Origin: Nitrospinota bacterium
GTDB taxonomy: Bacteria; Nitrospinota; Nitrospinia; JACRGO01
Assembly: GCA_016212295.1 (NCBI GenBank)
Contig: JACRGO010000186.1
Coordinates: forward strand, 1-42,067
Direction of reading: 5' to 3'
DNA length: 42,067 nt
Shown: piece after piece, positions 15,375 through 23,952 of the stretch
How positions within the stretch are numbered: position 1 is the stretch's first letter
Layout: each line of letters opens with the position of its first letter
Notes under the pieces: generated by a model
Seen by the model: the letters and a program-made list of their open reading frames with translations, nothing else
What the model was told of the DNA's origin: nothing
The model's database searches: none
Position numbers and translations under genes: made by a program

Positions 15375-17787
15375 CGCGGGGTGCGGGGACCTGGGAGTTG
15401 GACAGCCTAGGAGACCGCGCAAGCACATTATTAATCACCTCATCCATGTGCTCCGCGAAAATAAAATTCATTTTTTTTCTGATTTGAGGAGGAATTTCCT
15501 CCAGGTCCTTTTTATTTCCCGCTGGAATGAGAACATTTATTATGCCTGCGCGTTTAGCGGCCAATGTTTTTTCCTTCAGGCCCCCGATGGGAAGCACACG
15601 CCCACGGAGGGTGATTTCACCAGTCATGGCAAGGTCGTGGCGGATCGGTATTCTTGTAAGGGCGGAAATGACGGCCACGGCCATGGTGATTCCCGCTGAG
15701 GGCCCGTCCTTTGGTATGGCCCCCGCCGGGACATGGATGTGAAAATCAGTTTTAAAAAAGAAATCCTCCTTCAACCCTAGTTCCTTGGCCTTGGATCTCG
15801 CGTAACTCAAGGCGGCCTTGGCCGATTCCTTCATAACGTCCCCAAGTTGGCCGGTCAGGGTCAACTTCCCCTTCCCATGCATCAGGGTCACTTCCACGTA
15901 CAATAATTCCCCGCCGGACTGGGTCCAGGCCAGACCAGTGGCTACGCCGATCTGGTCAGTGGTTTCTTCCACTTCCTTCAAAAATTTCCTGATGCCCAGG
16001 TATTTATGAAGATTTCCGGCGTTGATTTTGTGGAGGCATTTTTCGCCCTCCGCGACCTTTTTCGCCACCTTGCGGGAGATGGTGGCGATTTCCCGTTCGA
16101 TATTCCTCAGACCCGCCTCCCTGGTATATTGGGAGATGGCCTTGCGGATGCCGTCATCGGAAATTTCCAGCCATTTTTCCGAAATCCCATGCTCCTCCAA
16201 CTGCCTGGGTATTATATATTTTTTCACGATATCCAGCTTTTCCTCCTCGGTGTAACCTGGGATGCGGATGACTTCCATCCTGTCCATCAGCGCCGAGGGT
16301 ATGGTATCAACCAGATTAGCGGTGGTTATGAACATCACCCTGCCCAAATCAAAGGGGACAGCGAGATAATGGTCCACGAAGGAGACGTTCTGCTCAGGGT
16401 CCAGGACCTCAAGGAGGGCCGAGGACGGATCGCCCCTGAAATCAGAGCCAAGTTTATCTATTTCGTCAATCATGAAAACAGGATTATTCGTCCCGGCCTG
16501 CTTCAGGCCCTGAATAATTCTGCCTGGCAAGGCCCCTATATAAGTACGCCGATGGCCGCGTATCTCCGCCTCGTCCCTGACGCCGCCCAAGGCGATTCGC
16601 ACGAATTTGCGGTTCATCGCCCTGGCGATGGATTTGCCGAGGGAGGTTTTTCCCACGCCTGGAGGGCCGACGAAACAGAGGATCGGGCCTTTCATCCGGT
16701 TTTTTTTCAATTTACGGACGCCAAGATATTCCAAAATCCTTTCCTTGACCTTCTCCAGGTCGTAATGGTCCTCGTCCAATATCTCCTTCGCGGACTTGAG
16801 GTCCAGATTGTCCTTGGAGGAAACCCCCCAGGGTATTTCCGTCATCCACTCCAGATATGTCCTGACAATGGTCGCCTCCGCGGCCTCCGGGTACATCTTT
16901 TCCAGCCGCCGCATCTGCTTCTCGGTCTCCTTTTCGATCTCTTTCGGCATTTTGGCCTTCTTCACCTTTTTACGGAATTCTTCCACCTCCTCGCCGACGC
17001 TGCCGTCATCTCCCAGTTCCTTCTGAATAGCCTTCAATTGCTCACGCAGATAATAATCCCTTTGCGACTTCGTCATGCCGTCATGCGCCTCGGAATGGAT
17101 CTTTTGCTGTATTGTCAGCAGCTCCAATTCCTTGTTCAGCAATTCATCAACCCGCTTCAAGCGTTCCAGGGGATCATTGATGGTGAGGATTTCCTGTGCG
17201 TCCTTGACCTTAAGCGCCATGTTAGAGGCCACCAAGTCAGCTAACTTGCCGACGGAATCCATGTTGTCTATCAGTATCGGCAAATCCTGCGGGAGGGCTT
17301 TCCCAAGTGAAATAGCCTTCTCTACCTCGCTCTTGACATTCCTGACCAATGCCTCTGTCTCCATGGTCATTTTGGGGTCATTGGGTTCGGCTATTCTTTC
17401 TATCTGGGCATGGTAATAATTAGTTTCCTTGCGGAAGTTCACTGCCTTGGCCTTGCAAATGCCCTGGACCAGGACCTTCAGCCGGTCGTCAGGCATCCTC
17501 AACATCCGCACCACTGTCACCACCACTCCTACTGTGTAAAGGTCTTCATGCGTGGGGTTTTCCTTCTCCGGGTCTTTTTGGGTCAACAATAACAGAAAGC
17601 GGTCCCTGGTTATGGCCTCGTTCACGGCGCTGATGGAGCTTTCCCGGCCCACGAACAACGGAACTATCATATAAGGGAAAACGACTATATCCCTGACAGG
17701 CAAAAGGGGAAGGACCGAAGGGATTGTGAGTTCAGTGGCCTCTCCGGACTGGACAACGCCCGGATCATCGGAATCTGCTTTACCCAT
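15361..17787 (-). CDS. lon: ATP-dependent protease Lon
   Basis: This 808-residue LonA protease degrades misfolded and regulatory proteins in the cytoplasm as a hexamer. The N-terminal substrate-binding domain starts at [14 protein letters not shown]. The AAA+ module has Walker [13 protein letters not shown], Walker [13 protein letters not shown] and sensor ITTANL. The protease domain has the catalytic serine in KDGPSAGI (about S697) and lysine in GGLKEK (about K740). Length is normal. The extreme C-terminus ([13 protein letters not shown]) looks non-conserved, and its last codons and stop lie in repeat sequence. RBS TTAGGAGA lies upstream of the ATG. The gene is monocistronic. Confidence 0.97.
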   Translation of the reverse strand: MGKADSDDPGVVQSGEATELTIPSVLPLLPVRDIVVFPYMIVPLFVGRESSISAVNEAITRDRFLLLLTQKDPEKENPTHEDLYTVGVVVTVVRMLRMPDDRLKVLVQGICKAKAVNFRKETNYYHAQIERIAEPNDPKMTMETEALVRNVKSEVEKAISLGKALPQDLPILIDNMDSVGKLADLVASNMALKVKDAQEILTINDPLERLKRVDELLNKELELLTIQQKIHSEAHDGMTKSQRDYYLREQLKAIQKELGDDGSVGEEVEEFRKKVKKAKMPKEIEKETEKQMRRLEKMYPEAAEATIVRTYLEWMTEIPWGVSSKDNLDLKSAKEILDEDHYDLEKVKERILEYLGVRKLKKNRMKGPILCFVGPPGVGKTSLGKSIARAMNRKFVRIALGGVRDEAEIRGHRRTYIGALPGRIIQGLKQAGTNNPVFMIDEIDKLGSDFRGDPSSALLEVLDPEQNVSFVDHYLAVPFDLGRVMFITTANLVDTIPSALMDRMEVIRIPGYTEEEKLDIVKKYIIPRQLEEHGISEKWLEISDDGIRKAISQYTREAGLRNIEREIATISRKVAKKVAEGEKCLHKINAGNLHKYLGIRKFLKEVEETTDQIGVATGLAWTQSGGELLYVEVTLMHGKGKLTLTGQLGDVMKESAKAALSYARSKAKELGLKEDFFFKTDFHIHVPAGAIPKDGPSAGITMAVAVISALTRIPIRHDLAMTGEITLRGRVLPIGGLKEKTLAAKRAGIINVLIPAGNKKDLEEIPPQIRKKMNFIFAEHMDEVINNVLARSPRLSNSQVPAPRASNL

Positions 17788-17922
17788 TAATGAATCTCCT
17801 AATCAAGGTTGCGCTGATGAAGTTTTTTTGGAAAAGAAAAAATCCAGGGGAAAAACCGTTTTTCCCAAAGGAATGAAGGCGGATTTAAAGGAGGGAACGA
17901 AACCCGATACGCTTTCAATGGT

Positions 17923-17952
17923 ATCTTACTGATAGTAGGCCGTCTAAGTCAA
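17923..17952 (-). promoter_or_regulatory. Sigma-70 type promoter of lon
   Basis: On the minus strand TTGACT (17952-17947), an 18-base spacer and TAAGAT (17928-17923) precede lon by about 135 bases. I did not find a convincing sigma-32 or CIRCE element in 17788-18098. A small hairpin (GGTATTTT/AAAATACT, about 18013-18032) near the other end is the only other structure. Confidence 0.45.
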
Positions 17953-18098
17953 GCCCAAACCCGAATCCTGATTTAAAAAATATGCGAGGCATGTAGAGGA
18001 GCAATTTGAAGGTATTTTTTCAAAATACTGCCTTAGCATCATATTTCTGAACCTGCTTTAGGGCCGGCGATTTTCAGGAAAGCCATCTGGAGGCCGGC

Positions 18099-18833
18099 TC
18101 AGTGCGGTTCCACGAATTTTTCCATGAAAATGACGAAAATCCCGAAAAAAAGGGCCGCCATGTTCCTGGCCTTTTCATTCCAATCGCCGCCATGCACCTG
18201 GGGCAGAAGGTCGGAAATCGCGATTGAAAGAAAGGTCCCCATGGAAAAACCCAAGGCCGTGTATAGAACGCTGTCTGGTAAATTTTTAAAAAGCATGGTG
18301 GAGAGTATCGCCCCCAGAGGGGTGGTCATGGAAAACATCAAGGCCAATTTCCATATTTTTTTCCTTGGGTAAGCCCCGTCATAAATCAGAATTGCGCTCA
18401 GCGACGTCGCCTCAGGGACCTTGTGGACAACGATGGCCAAAAACACTGGCAGGGTCAAGGGAGGCAAGGACATGCTGGCGCCCAAGGCTATTCCATCCAG
18501 GAAGGAATGAAACGATATCCCCAAAAACGCCGCTGGGCCTATCTTATGGGAGTCGCAATCACCCTCCTCGCAGGGGTGGACCATCACGAATTTTTCCAGT
18601 ATATAGAGGATCAAAAATCCAGCGAGGACCGGCGCTCCGACCCCTTCCCCCAACGGCCCTGATATTTCCGGAAGAATTTTGGTGAAGGCCGTGGCCAGCA
18701 TTACCCCGGCGCCGAAACTGATCCCCATCCGAAGCAGCCACTTCTCCGGTTTCCTGAAAAGCGGCAGAAGGCTCCCGAAAATTGACAAAAAGGCAACCAG
18801 CAACAGGTATAAGTAAAATTTAGTGGAAGTCAT
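18099..18833 (-). CDS. ZIP family divalent metal transporter
   Basis: This 244-residue inner-membrane protein has about eight transmembrane segments. It has the ZIP metal-site motifs HSFLDGIALGAS (segment IV) and HKVPEATSLSA (segment V). Between segments III and IV is a short cysteine/histidine/aspartate loop (HPCEEGDCDSHK), a likely metal-sensing or delivery site. It should import zinc, iron or manganese into the cytoplasm; the metal cannot be read from sequence. It stands alone, about 310 bases from lon. Confidence 0.88.
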   Translation of the reverse strand: MTSTKFYLYLLLVAFLSIFGSLLPLFRKPEKWLLRMGISFGAGVMLATAFTKILPEISGPLGEGVGAPVLAGFLILYILEKFVMVHPCEEGDCDSHKIGPAAFLGISFHSFLDGIALGASMSLPPLTLPVFLAIVVHKVPEATSLSAILIYDGAYPRKKIWKLALMFSMTTPLGAILSTMLFKNLPDSVLYTALGFSMGTFLSIAISDLLPQVHGGDWNEKARNMAALFFGIFVIFMEKFVEPH

Positions 18834-18840
18834 TTATAGT

Positions 18841-18965
18841 TTAATAATAGGAATTTCCATTTTCCCCGCTTATAAAATCAAACAGTTGCATGTTAGCGAT
18901 ATTAGGCAATAGTCATTGATAAGCAGGAAGGCGCCCTAATGACCAGTGACTATTGACCAATGATC
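18841..18965. repeat. Dispersed intergenic repeat, copy B (inverse of 5141-5274)
   Basis: The reverse complement follows the 5141-5274 copy: TTGGTCAATAGTCACTGG, TTATCAATGACTATTG, ACATGCAACTGTTTGATT and GGAAATTCCTATTATTAA. It lies immediately upstream of the ZIP transporter start, where it could carry promoter signals. Confidence 0.75.
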
Positions 18966-19086
18966 CTTTAAAGTCCGCCCTAAGGGCGTTAAGTTCTTTA
19001 AATATTATTCCGTAATTATAAGGTTTGTCAAAAACAAATCCCCAAAATAAGGTCCATACGTTATAAGATCAATCCTCTATAAGTCC

Positions 19087-19614
19087 ATGTTCACAGCCGG
19101 CAGGGAAGGAATATTCGCCAAGGGGACCGCAACCAGGCCTTCACCGATTGAGCAGGTGGCAGAGGCTGTGATGTATCTCCTGAACCCTTTCAGCGTCTTG
19201 CTGACAGATATCTGGCGAAAGAGAAGCGACTTGGGGATCGATCTCGATCAACTCGACAGAAGCGCAAGTCACATACTCTATCAACTGTCCAAACCTACAG
19301 TCCGAGCGGAGTTCGCGTCTATCGATCTGCGAGCGGAGCCGAATGTCACTCCTCCGATTCGCTGGTGGGAGTACTTCGCCAAGTCTGCATCGGAAGCCCG
19401 CGCGTTGCTGAATCAAGATGCGGCGAAATACAGCGGCTACCTCGACCCCGACACTATCGTCGCGATCGGGCAGGTTCGAGCTGACGAACTGGTCTATTTC
19501 CGGTTGCCTGGGCTAGGAGAGCTTGAGTCCAGTAACCGTCACATTGTTCCTCTGCCTCTGTCCTACGCCTTCGGAATGCGTGAAGGATACGGGTCTATCG
19601 GGCTGTCATTCTGA
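19087..19614 (+). CDS. Hypothetical protein, possibly a fragment
   Basis: This is an open frame of 175 residues with no family that I recognise. It has no signal peptide or membrane segment. Tryptophan-rich RWWEYF and a proline-rich start (RPSPIEQ) are the only notable features. Codon choice (many CGA, TCG and GATC-rich stretches) differs from the neighbours, and no RBS is visible before the ATG at 19087. It may be the 3' part of a transferred gene, or its true start may lie elsewhere. A direct match to homologues would settle its extent. Confidence 0.4.
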   Translation: MFTAGREGIFAKGTATRPSPIEQVAEAVMYLLNPFSVLLTDIWRKRSDLGIDLDQLDRSASHILYQLSKPTVRAEFASIDLRAEPNVTPPIRWWEYFAKSASEARALLNQDAAKYSGYLDPDTIVAIGQVRADELVYFRLPGLGELESSNRHIVPLPLSYAFGMREGYGSIGLSF

Positions 19615-19710
19615 CATTCAAAATTTGCTTCCTGCAATTTTGTCGTCGGCTCGCATTTTGATCTTGGCCGTCCTGGGCCTCGACCCTTCTGGTGGCCTTA
19701 ATCAGCCGTC

Positions 19711-19735
19711 CAATTTGACCACCCTGGTCAAATTG
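19711..19735. repeat. 11-bp perfect inverted repeat downstream of the 19087 gene
   Basis: CAATTTGACCA and TGGTCAAATTG pair perfectly around a CCC loop. A second pair, TTGTGCGC (19732-19739) and GCGCACAA (19784-19791), encloses the next stretch. There is no U-tract, so a terminator is unlikely; the pair may be the trace of a small mobile element. Confidence 0.5.
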
Positions 19736-19794
19736 TGCGCTAGAGCTTCCTTCAAACATCGCCTCGCGGCTTTGCCATGTCGGGCGCACAAATT

Positions 19795-19826
19795 AAAAAA
19801 GCGGGGCACATAGGCCCCGCTTTTTT
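19795..19826 (-). terminator. Strong bidirectional intrinsic terminator
   Basis: AAAAAAGCGGGGC, a CACATA loop and GCCCCGCTTTTTT form a GC-rich stem with U-tracts in both directions. It lies 25 bases after the stop codon of the ice-binding protein gene on the minus strand. Confidence 0.88.
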
Positions 19827-19850
19827 CTTTCGCATCGAATACCTGATTTT

Positions 19851-22800
19851 TTAATCAGGTTTCGTAATTGCATTAGCGTCCAATGTTACCGCTGTCTGCG
19901 CTAACGCTCTACCATTCCATGATGCGCCGGTTCTCACATTTATCGCTTTTGCAGCTAGTATAGTTCCTTCCATATGCGCGGTCGTTCCAATTTCCACGCC
20001 AACGCCTCCGGCAACCTGCCAGAAGATGTTCCTGGCTTGCGCGCCGCCGCTTAGAATGACGCTCTTACCGTTGGCCACGGTGAGATTTCCCGCTATCTGG
20101 AAAATCCAGATATCATCCGGATTGCCATTTAGAGTAACATCCGTGGTTATGAGAACACCGGTGCCCCATTTGTAGAGGCCGGGAGTAATAGTCATTCCTC
20201 CTATTTCTCCGGCGCCCAACTCGGTGGCATTCGGTAATGTTCTTCCCGCGGCGTCCGTGTATGCGGTTTCCATGTTGCTGACTGTCGTGGTCAGATTAGC
20301 GGGAGTTGGCGGCGCATAGTCGGCTGCGTATGCCTTTCCAACCACCAGGGATGATGTCGCAAATTGGTTTGAAGCATCAAGTATTAATCCAAATCCAGTC
20401 ATGGCGGTCGAGTCGATCGGGCTGACTCCAATATCTCCTGTAATCAGAGTGGCTCCAGTGGTTGAGATTCCTGTTTTTGTCAGAATCGCATAATTACCAG
20501 CCAATCCAAGGTTTACTGTCAATTGGCCTGTCACCGCGCCGGTGGTAAAGCTCCATACTTTGTCAACCGCCAGCGCATTGCCTGCAAGGTCCTTGGCCAC
20601 GGTGGTGATCCTGGCAGTATATATGGTGCTCGCCGTGAGATTGCTTGCCGGTGTAAATGTCGCGGTTACGCCAGCGTAGGCCACGGCGCCAGCAACAGGA
20701 GTTGCCCCTTGCGTTAAGGTAAAGGTTGCCGTGGTGATCGTTACAGGGTCCATCGCCTCACTGAAGGTTGCCGCGACTTGCTGGTTGAGAACCACCATTG
20801 TGGCGCCATCCACAGGAACTGTGGAACTTACGGTGGGCGCTGTGGTGTCTGTTGCCGCGCCGGTGGTAAAGCTCCATACCTTGTCAACCGCCAGCGCATT
20901 GCCTGCAAGGTCCTTGGCCACGGTGGTGATCGTGGCAGTATACGCGGTGCTCGCTGTGAGATTGCTTGCCGGTGTAAATGTCGCGGTTACGCCAACGTAG
21001 GTCACGGCGCCAGCAACAGGAGTTGCCCCTTGCATTAAGGTAAAGTTTGCCGTAGTGATCGTTACAGGGTCCATCGCCTCACTGAAGGTTGCCGCGACTT
21101 GCTGGTTGAGAGCCACGCCTGTGGCGCCATTCGCGGGGTTTGTGAAACTTACGGTGGGCGCTGTGGTGTCTTTTGCCGCACCGGTGGTAAAGCTCCATAC
21201 CTTGTCAACCGCCAGCGCATTGCCTGCAAGGTCCTTGGCCCCGGTGGTGATCGTGGCAGTATACAGGGTGCTGGCGGCGAGGGGGCTTAACTGGCTAAAG
21301 GACGCCGTGGCGCCAACGTAGGCCACCGTGCCAGAAACAGGCGTTGTCCCTTGCGTTAAGGTAAAGTTTGCCGTAGTGATCGTTAAAGGGTCCATCGTCT
21401 CAGTGAAGACTGCCGCGACTTGCTGGTTGAGGGCCACACCTGTGGCGCCATTCGCGGGGTTTGTGGAACTTACTGTGGGCGCTGTGGTGTCTGCTGCCGC
21501 ACCGGTCGTAAAGGTCCAGACGAAGTTGCTCGCCAGGGCATTGCCGGCCAGGTCCTTGGCCCCGGTGGTGATCGTGGCCGTATACAGGGTTTCGGCGGCG
21601 AGGGGGCTTAACGGGCTAAAGGCCGCAGTTACGCCAACGTAGGCCACCGTGCCAGAAACAGGCGTTGTCCCTTGCGTTAAGGTAAAGTTTGCCGTAGTGA
21701 TCGTTAAAGGGTCCATCATCTCACTGAAGGCTGCCGCGACTTGCTCGTTGGTAGCCACGCCTGTGGCGCCATTCGCAGGGACTGTGGAACTCACGGTGGG
21801 CGCTGTGGTGTCTGTGGACGAACCTGTTGTCCAGCTCCACACATAGTCGCTTGCCAGCGCATTGCCAGCCAGGTCCTTGGCTCCGGTCGTAACCGTGCAG
21901 GTATATTCGGTGTTGTTTTTGAGATTGCTTGCCGGCGTAAATGTCGCGGTTACGCCAGCGTAGGTCACCTTGCCAGAAACACGCTTTGTTCCTTTCTTTA
22001 AGGTAAAGGTGCGTTTGGTGATCGTTAAAGGGTCCATCGCCTCACTGAAAATCACGGTGGCTTTTCTGTCGATGGGCAGACCCGTGGCGCCATTCGCGGC
22101 GCCTGTGGAACTCACGGTGGGCGCTGTGGCGTCCGCTTCGGCGCCGGTGGTAAAGCTCCATTCAAACTTACTGGCCAGCTTATTGCCTGCGGGGTCCTTG
22201 GCCCCGGTGGTGATCGTGGCAGTATATTTGGTATTAGCCGCTAGGCTCTTTGCCGGTGTAAATGCCGCGGTTACGCCAGCGTAGGTCACCTTGCCAGAAA
22301 CACGCTTTGCCCCCTTCTTTAAGGTAAAGGTGAGTTTGGTGATTGTTGAAGGGTCCATCGCCTCACTGAAGGCCACGGCGATTTTCTTGTCAAGAGCCGC
22401 GCCTTTGTTGCCATTCGCAGGGTGTGTAAAACTCACGATGGGCGCTGTGGTGTCTCCTGTAGCGCTGGCGGTGGTAAAGCTCCATACAAACTTATTGGCC
22501 AGCTTATTGCCTGCGCGGTCCTTGGCCCCGGTCGTAATCGTGGCGGTATATTCGGTATTATCTGCGAGGCTTTTTGCCGGTGTAAATGTCGCGGTTACGC
22601 CAGCGTAGGCCACCGTGCCAGAAATCTGCTTTGTCCCTTTCTTTAAGGTAAAGGTGCGTTTGGTGATCGTTGAAGGTTTCATCGACTCACTGAAGGTTAC
22701 GACGATTTTATTGTCAAGAGCCGCGCTTGTGTCGCCATTAGCAGGGCGTGTAAACCTCACGGTGGGCGCTTTTGCGTCCGGGAGCGCTCCATTCGCATTT

Positions 22801-22868
22801 ACTGTATGTCCGGCCATAAAGACGGCTATCAGGAATGTTATAATCCACATCTTATTAAATATCTTCAT
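19851..22868 (-). CDS. Ice-binding protein (DUF3494) with seven Ig-like (Big_5) repeats
   Basis: This 1005-residue secreted protein has a signal peptide (about residues 1-26). It is followed by seven tandem Ig-like domains of about 107 residues, each starting APxVSxTxPANGATG, containing FSEAMDPxTIT and ending WSFTTG. The C-terminal 230 residues (from LTVNLGLAGNYAILTKTGIS) are a DUF3494 ice-binding beta-solenoid, with TGDIGVSP, PGLYKWG, DIWIFQIAGNLTVANG and GTILAAKAINVRTGA. In characterised relatives DUF3494 binds ice or acts as a cell-surface adhesin module; the Ig array would extend it from the cell. The later repeats are nearly identical at DNA level with a 321-base period. RBS AAAGGAGA lies upstream. 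Confidence 0.92.
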   Translation of the reverse strand: MKIFNKMWIITFLIAVFMAGHTVNANGALPDAKAPTVRFTRPANGDTSAALDNKIVVTFSESMKPSTITKRTFTLKKGTKQISGTVAYAGVTATFTPAKSLADNTEYTATITTGAKDRAGNKLANKFVWSFTTASATGDTTAPIVSFTHPANGNKGAALDKKIAVAFSEAMDPSTITKLTFTLKKGAKRVSGKVTYAGVTAAFTPAKSLAANTKYTATITTGAKDPAGNKLASKFEWSFTTGAEADATAPTVSSTGAANGATGLPIDRKATVIFSEAMDPLTITKRTFTLKKGTKRVSGKVTYAGVTATFTPASNLKNNTEYTCTVTTGAKDLAGNALASDYVWSWTTGSSTDTTAPTVSSTVPANGATGVATNEQVAAAFSEMMDPLTITTANFTLTQGTTPVSGTVAYVGVTAAFSPLSPLAAETLYTATITTGAKDLAGNALASNFVWTFTTGAAADTTAPTVSSTNPANGATGVALNQQVAAVFTETMDPLTITTANFTLTQGTTPVSGTVAYVGATASFSQLSPLAASTLYTATITTGAKDLAGNALAVDKVWSFTTGAAKDTTAPTVSFTNPANGATGVALNQQVAATFSEAMDPVTITTANFTLMQGATPVAGAVTYVGVTATFTPASNLTASTAYTATITTVAKDLAGNALAVDKVWSFTTGAATDTTAPTVSSTVPVDGATMVVLNQQVAATFSEAMDPVTITTATFTLTQGATPVAGAVAYAGVTATFTPASNLTASTIYTARITTVAKDLAGNALAVDKVWSFTTGAVTGQLTVNLGLAGNYAILTKTGISTTGATLITGDIGVSPIDSTAMTGFGLILDASNQFATSSLVVGKAYAADYAPPTPANLTTTVSNMETAYTDAAGRTLPNATELGAGEIGGMTITPGLYKWGTGVLITTDVTLNGNPDDIWIFQIAGNLTVANGKSVILSGGAQARNIFWQVAGGVGVEIGTTAHMEGTILAAKAINVRTGASWNGRALAQTAVTLDANAITKPD

Positions 22869-22938
22869 AACAAACTCTCTCCTTTTTCGCCATTAAATTT
22901 ATCAATCCTTCTTCGTATGCTTTTCGTTTTCCCGTCAT
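22855..22938 (-). CDS. Possible 27-residue leader peptide before the ice-binding gene
   Basis: The ATG at 22938 follows an excellent RBS (GAGGAGG, 5 bases spacing). The frame reads MTGKRKAYEEGLINLMAKKE and seven more residues, then stops 14 bases inside the ice-binding gene. It could be a translated leader that couples or regulates translation of the downstream gene. No family is recognisable, and chance is possible at this length. Confidence 0.35.
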   Translation of the reverse strand: MTGKRKAYEEGLINLMAKKERVCYEDI

Positions 22939-22974
22939 AGCAGCCTCCTCGTGGTTGAAACGTTTTGCCTTCGA

Positions 22975-23196
22975 TCAGCCCTTCTTGCTTCCCATGGCCA
23001 GCAACACGATACCGCCCACGAGCGCAATGCCACCCACGAGCGGCGGCAGCGGAAGTGTTTTTGTCTTATCGGCAGTAACCTGAAGGGGGCCTAGATCAAC
23101 GACTTTTTCCCTGGTCGTGTAAGTGATGCCTTGATACGCAAAGGCCACGGTCCCTACAACAATGAGTATGACGCCTACAAGCGTATTTGTTTTCAT
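22975..23196 (-). CDS. DUF3185 family small membrane protein
   Basis: This 73-residue protein has two membrane helices (about 5-24 and 53-69) joined by a soluble loop with YTTREKVVDLGPLQVTADK. This is the standard DUF3185 layout. Function is unknown. It starts 7 bases after the stop codon of the lmo0937-type gene, whose end provides the RBS (GGAG), so the two are translated from one message. Such small membrane proteins commonly sit in envelope or stress clusters with BON and OmpA genes, as here. Confidence 0.85.
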   Translation of the reverse strand: MKTNTLVGVILIVVGTVAFAYQGITYTTREKVVDLGPLQVTADKTKTLPLPPLVGGIALVGGIVLLAMGSKKG

Positions 23197-23203
23197 TTTT
23201 CTC

Positions 23204-23356
23204 CTATCCCAAAGGTTTTCGTCCCTGAATGATGTTGACCAGCACCACGATTAAGGCAATTACAAGCAGGATGTGAATAAACCCTCCCATCGAGTAACTG
23301 CTCACCAATCCAAGCAGCCACAGAATTATCAGTACCACTGCAATTGTCCACAGCAT
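23204..23356 (-). CDS. lmo0937 family small membrane protein
   Basis: This 50-residue protein begins MLWTIAVVLIILWLLGLVSS, continues SYSMGGFIHILLVIALI and ends RKPLG. It consists of two hydrophobic helices with a glycine-rich turn, the signature of the lmo0937/DUF5670 family. The RBS AAGGGGG lies upstream of the ATG at 23356. Function is not known; expression with stress genes is typical. It forms an operon with DUF3185. Confidence 0.85.
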   Translation of the reverse strand: MLWTIAVVLIILWLLGLVSSYSMGGFIHILLVIALIVVLVNIIQGRKPLG

Positions 23357-23448
23357 ATTGTCCCCCTTTAGCATATATTTTCCTTTCAGTTTGCTTTAGG
23401 TCCACTGCCGGCTTGCGCGCCTTGCGCTATCAGACAACAATCCAGGGT

Positions 23449-23545
23449 CTATCTGGACCCCTCGATGGCCATCTGGTTTTTCACGCTTTTCACGCCCTTT
23501 ACGTCGGTTGCGAGTTTGGTGACCAGGTCCTTTTCGGCCGCATCA
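23449..23545 (-). pseudogene. Remnant of a second BON-domain coding segment
   Basis: In a different frame just after the BON gene stop, the sequence encodes DAAEKDLVTKLATDVKG followed by VKSVKNQMAIEGSR and a stop. This is the second half of a BON domain, similar in pattern to the end of the intact gene (IRQIKGVKSVQSNLKVEE). It has no start, so it is a leftover of a duplicated or recombined BON gene. Confidence 0.65.
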
Positions 23546-23857
23546 TTTTTTCTCTTCCACCTTCAAGTTGCTCTGAACGGATTTCACGCCCTTGATTTGC
23601 CTTATCTTTGCTACGATCCGCTCTTCAGCCGCTCTGTCATGTATGAAACCAACGAGAACAACGTTTCCATCCGTAGAGGAAACATCGATCTTCAGATACT
23701 TGGCGTCCTGGTCCTTGACAATTACAGAATTAGCTTGCGTGGTAAGCGTTGCGTCATCTATAATTTCGCCTGCCGTTTTGCCCGTCATGCTGGCGCATCC
23801 GGAAAGCAAGGCCGATCCAAAAAACATCAATGCTGATAACAAAATAAACTTTTTCAT
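23543..23857 (-). CDS. BON-domain lipoprotein (OsmY-like)
   Basis: This 104-residue protein has a lipoprotein signal (LLSGC, lipidated cysteine near residue 21). It is followed by one BON domain with the features DATLTTQANSVI, IDVSSTDGNVVLVGFIHD and GVKSVQSNLKV. BON domains bind membranes or phospholipid, and OsmY-type proteins act in the periplasm during osmotic and envelope stress. It lies downstream of the OmpA-like gene in the same direction but with its own 95-base upstream region, which contains the palindrome GCAATCATACGATTGC (23881-23896). RBS AAAGGAG precedes the start. Confidence 0.88.
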   Translation of the reverse strand: MKKFILLSALMFFGSALLSGCASMTGKTAGEIIDDATLTTQANSVIVKDQDAKYLKIDVSSTDGNVVLVGFIHDRAAEERIVAKIRQIKGVKSVQSNLKVEEKK

Positions 23858-23880
23858 TTGGCTACTCCTTTTTTATATGC

Positions 23881-23896
23881 GCAATCATACGATTGC
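23881..23896. promoter_or_regulatory. Palindrome upstream of the BON gene
   Basis: GCAATCATACGATTGC has perfect 6-base arms and lies 24 bases upstream of the BON gene start on the minus strand. Further TTGCAA-containing copies follow up to 23933, so this may be an operator or a hairpin in the mRNA leader. Confidence 0.4.
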
Positions 23897-23952
23897 AATG
23901 TTGATAAACGGTACCTACTGGCGTATTGCAACATCGTCCATTCCTCGTGCTC

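Noticed and set aside
16006-17244. 412-codon frame opposite lon
   Set aside because: It is antisense to the highly conserved AAA+ and protease domains of Lon and has no RBS or family similarity.
19851-22646. Regular 321-base repeats that could be taken for a CRISPR or satellite array
   Set aside because: The period encodes Ig-like protein domains in one continuous frame; there are no short repeats with unique spacers.
23915-23945. Sigma-54 promoter candidate (TGGACGATGTTGCAA) upstream of the BON gene
   Set aside because: GG to GC spacing is 8 bases, not 10.
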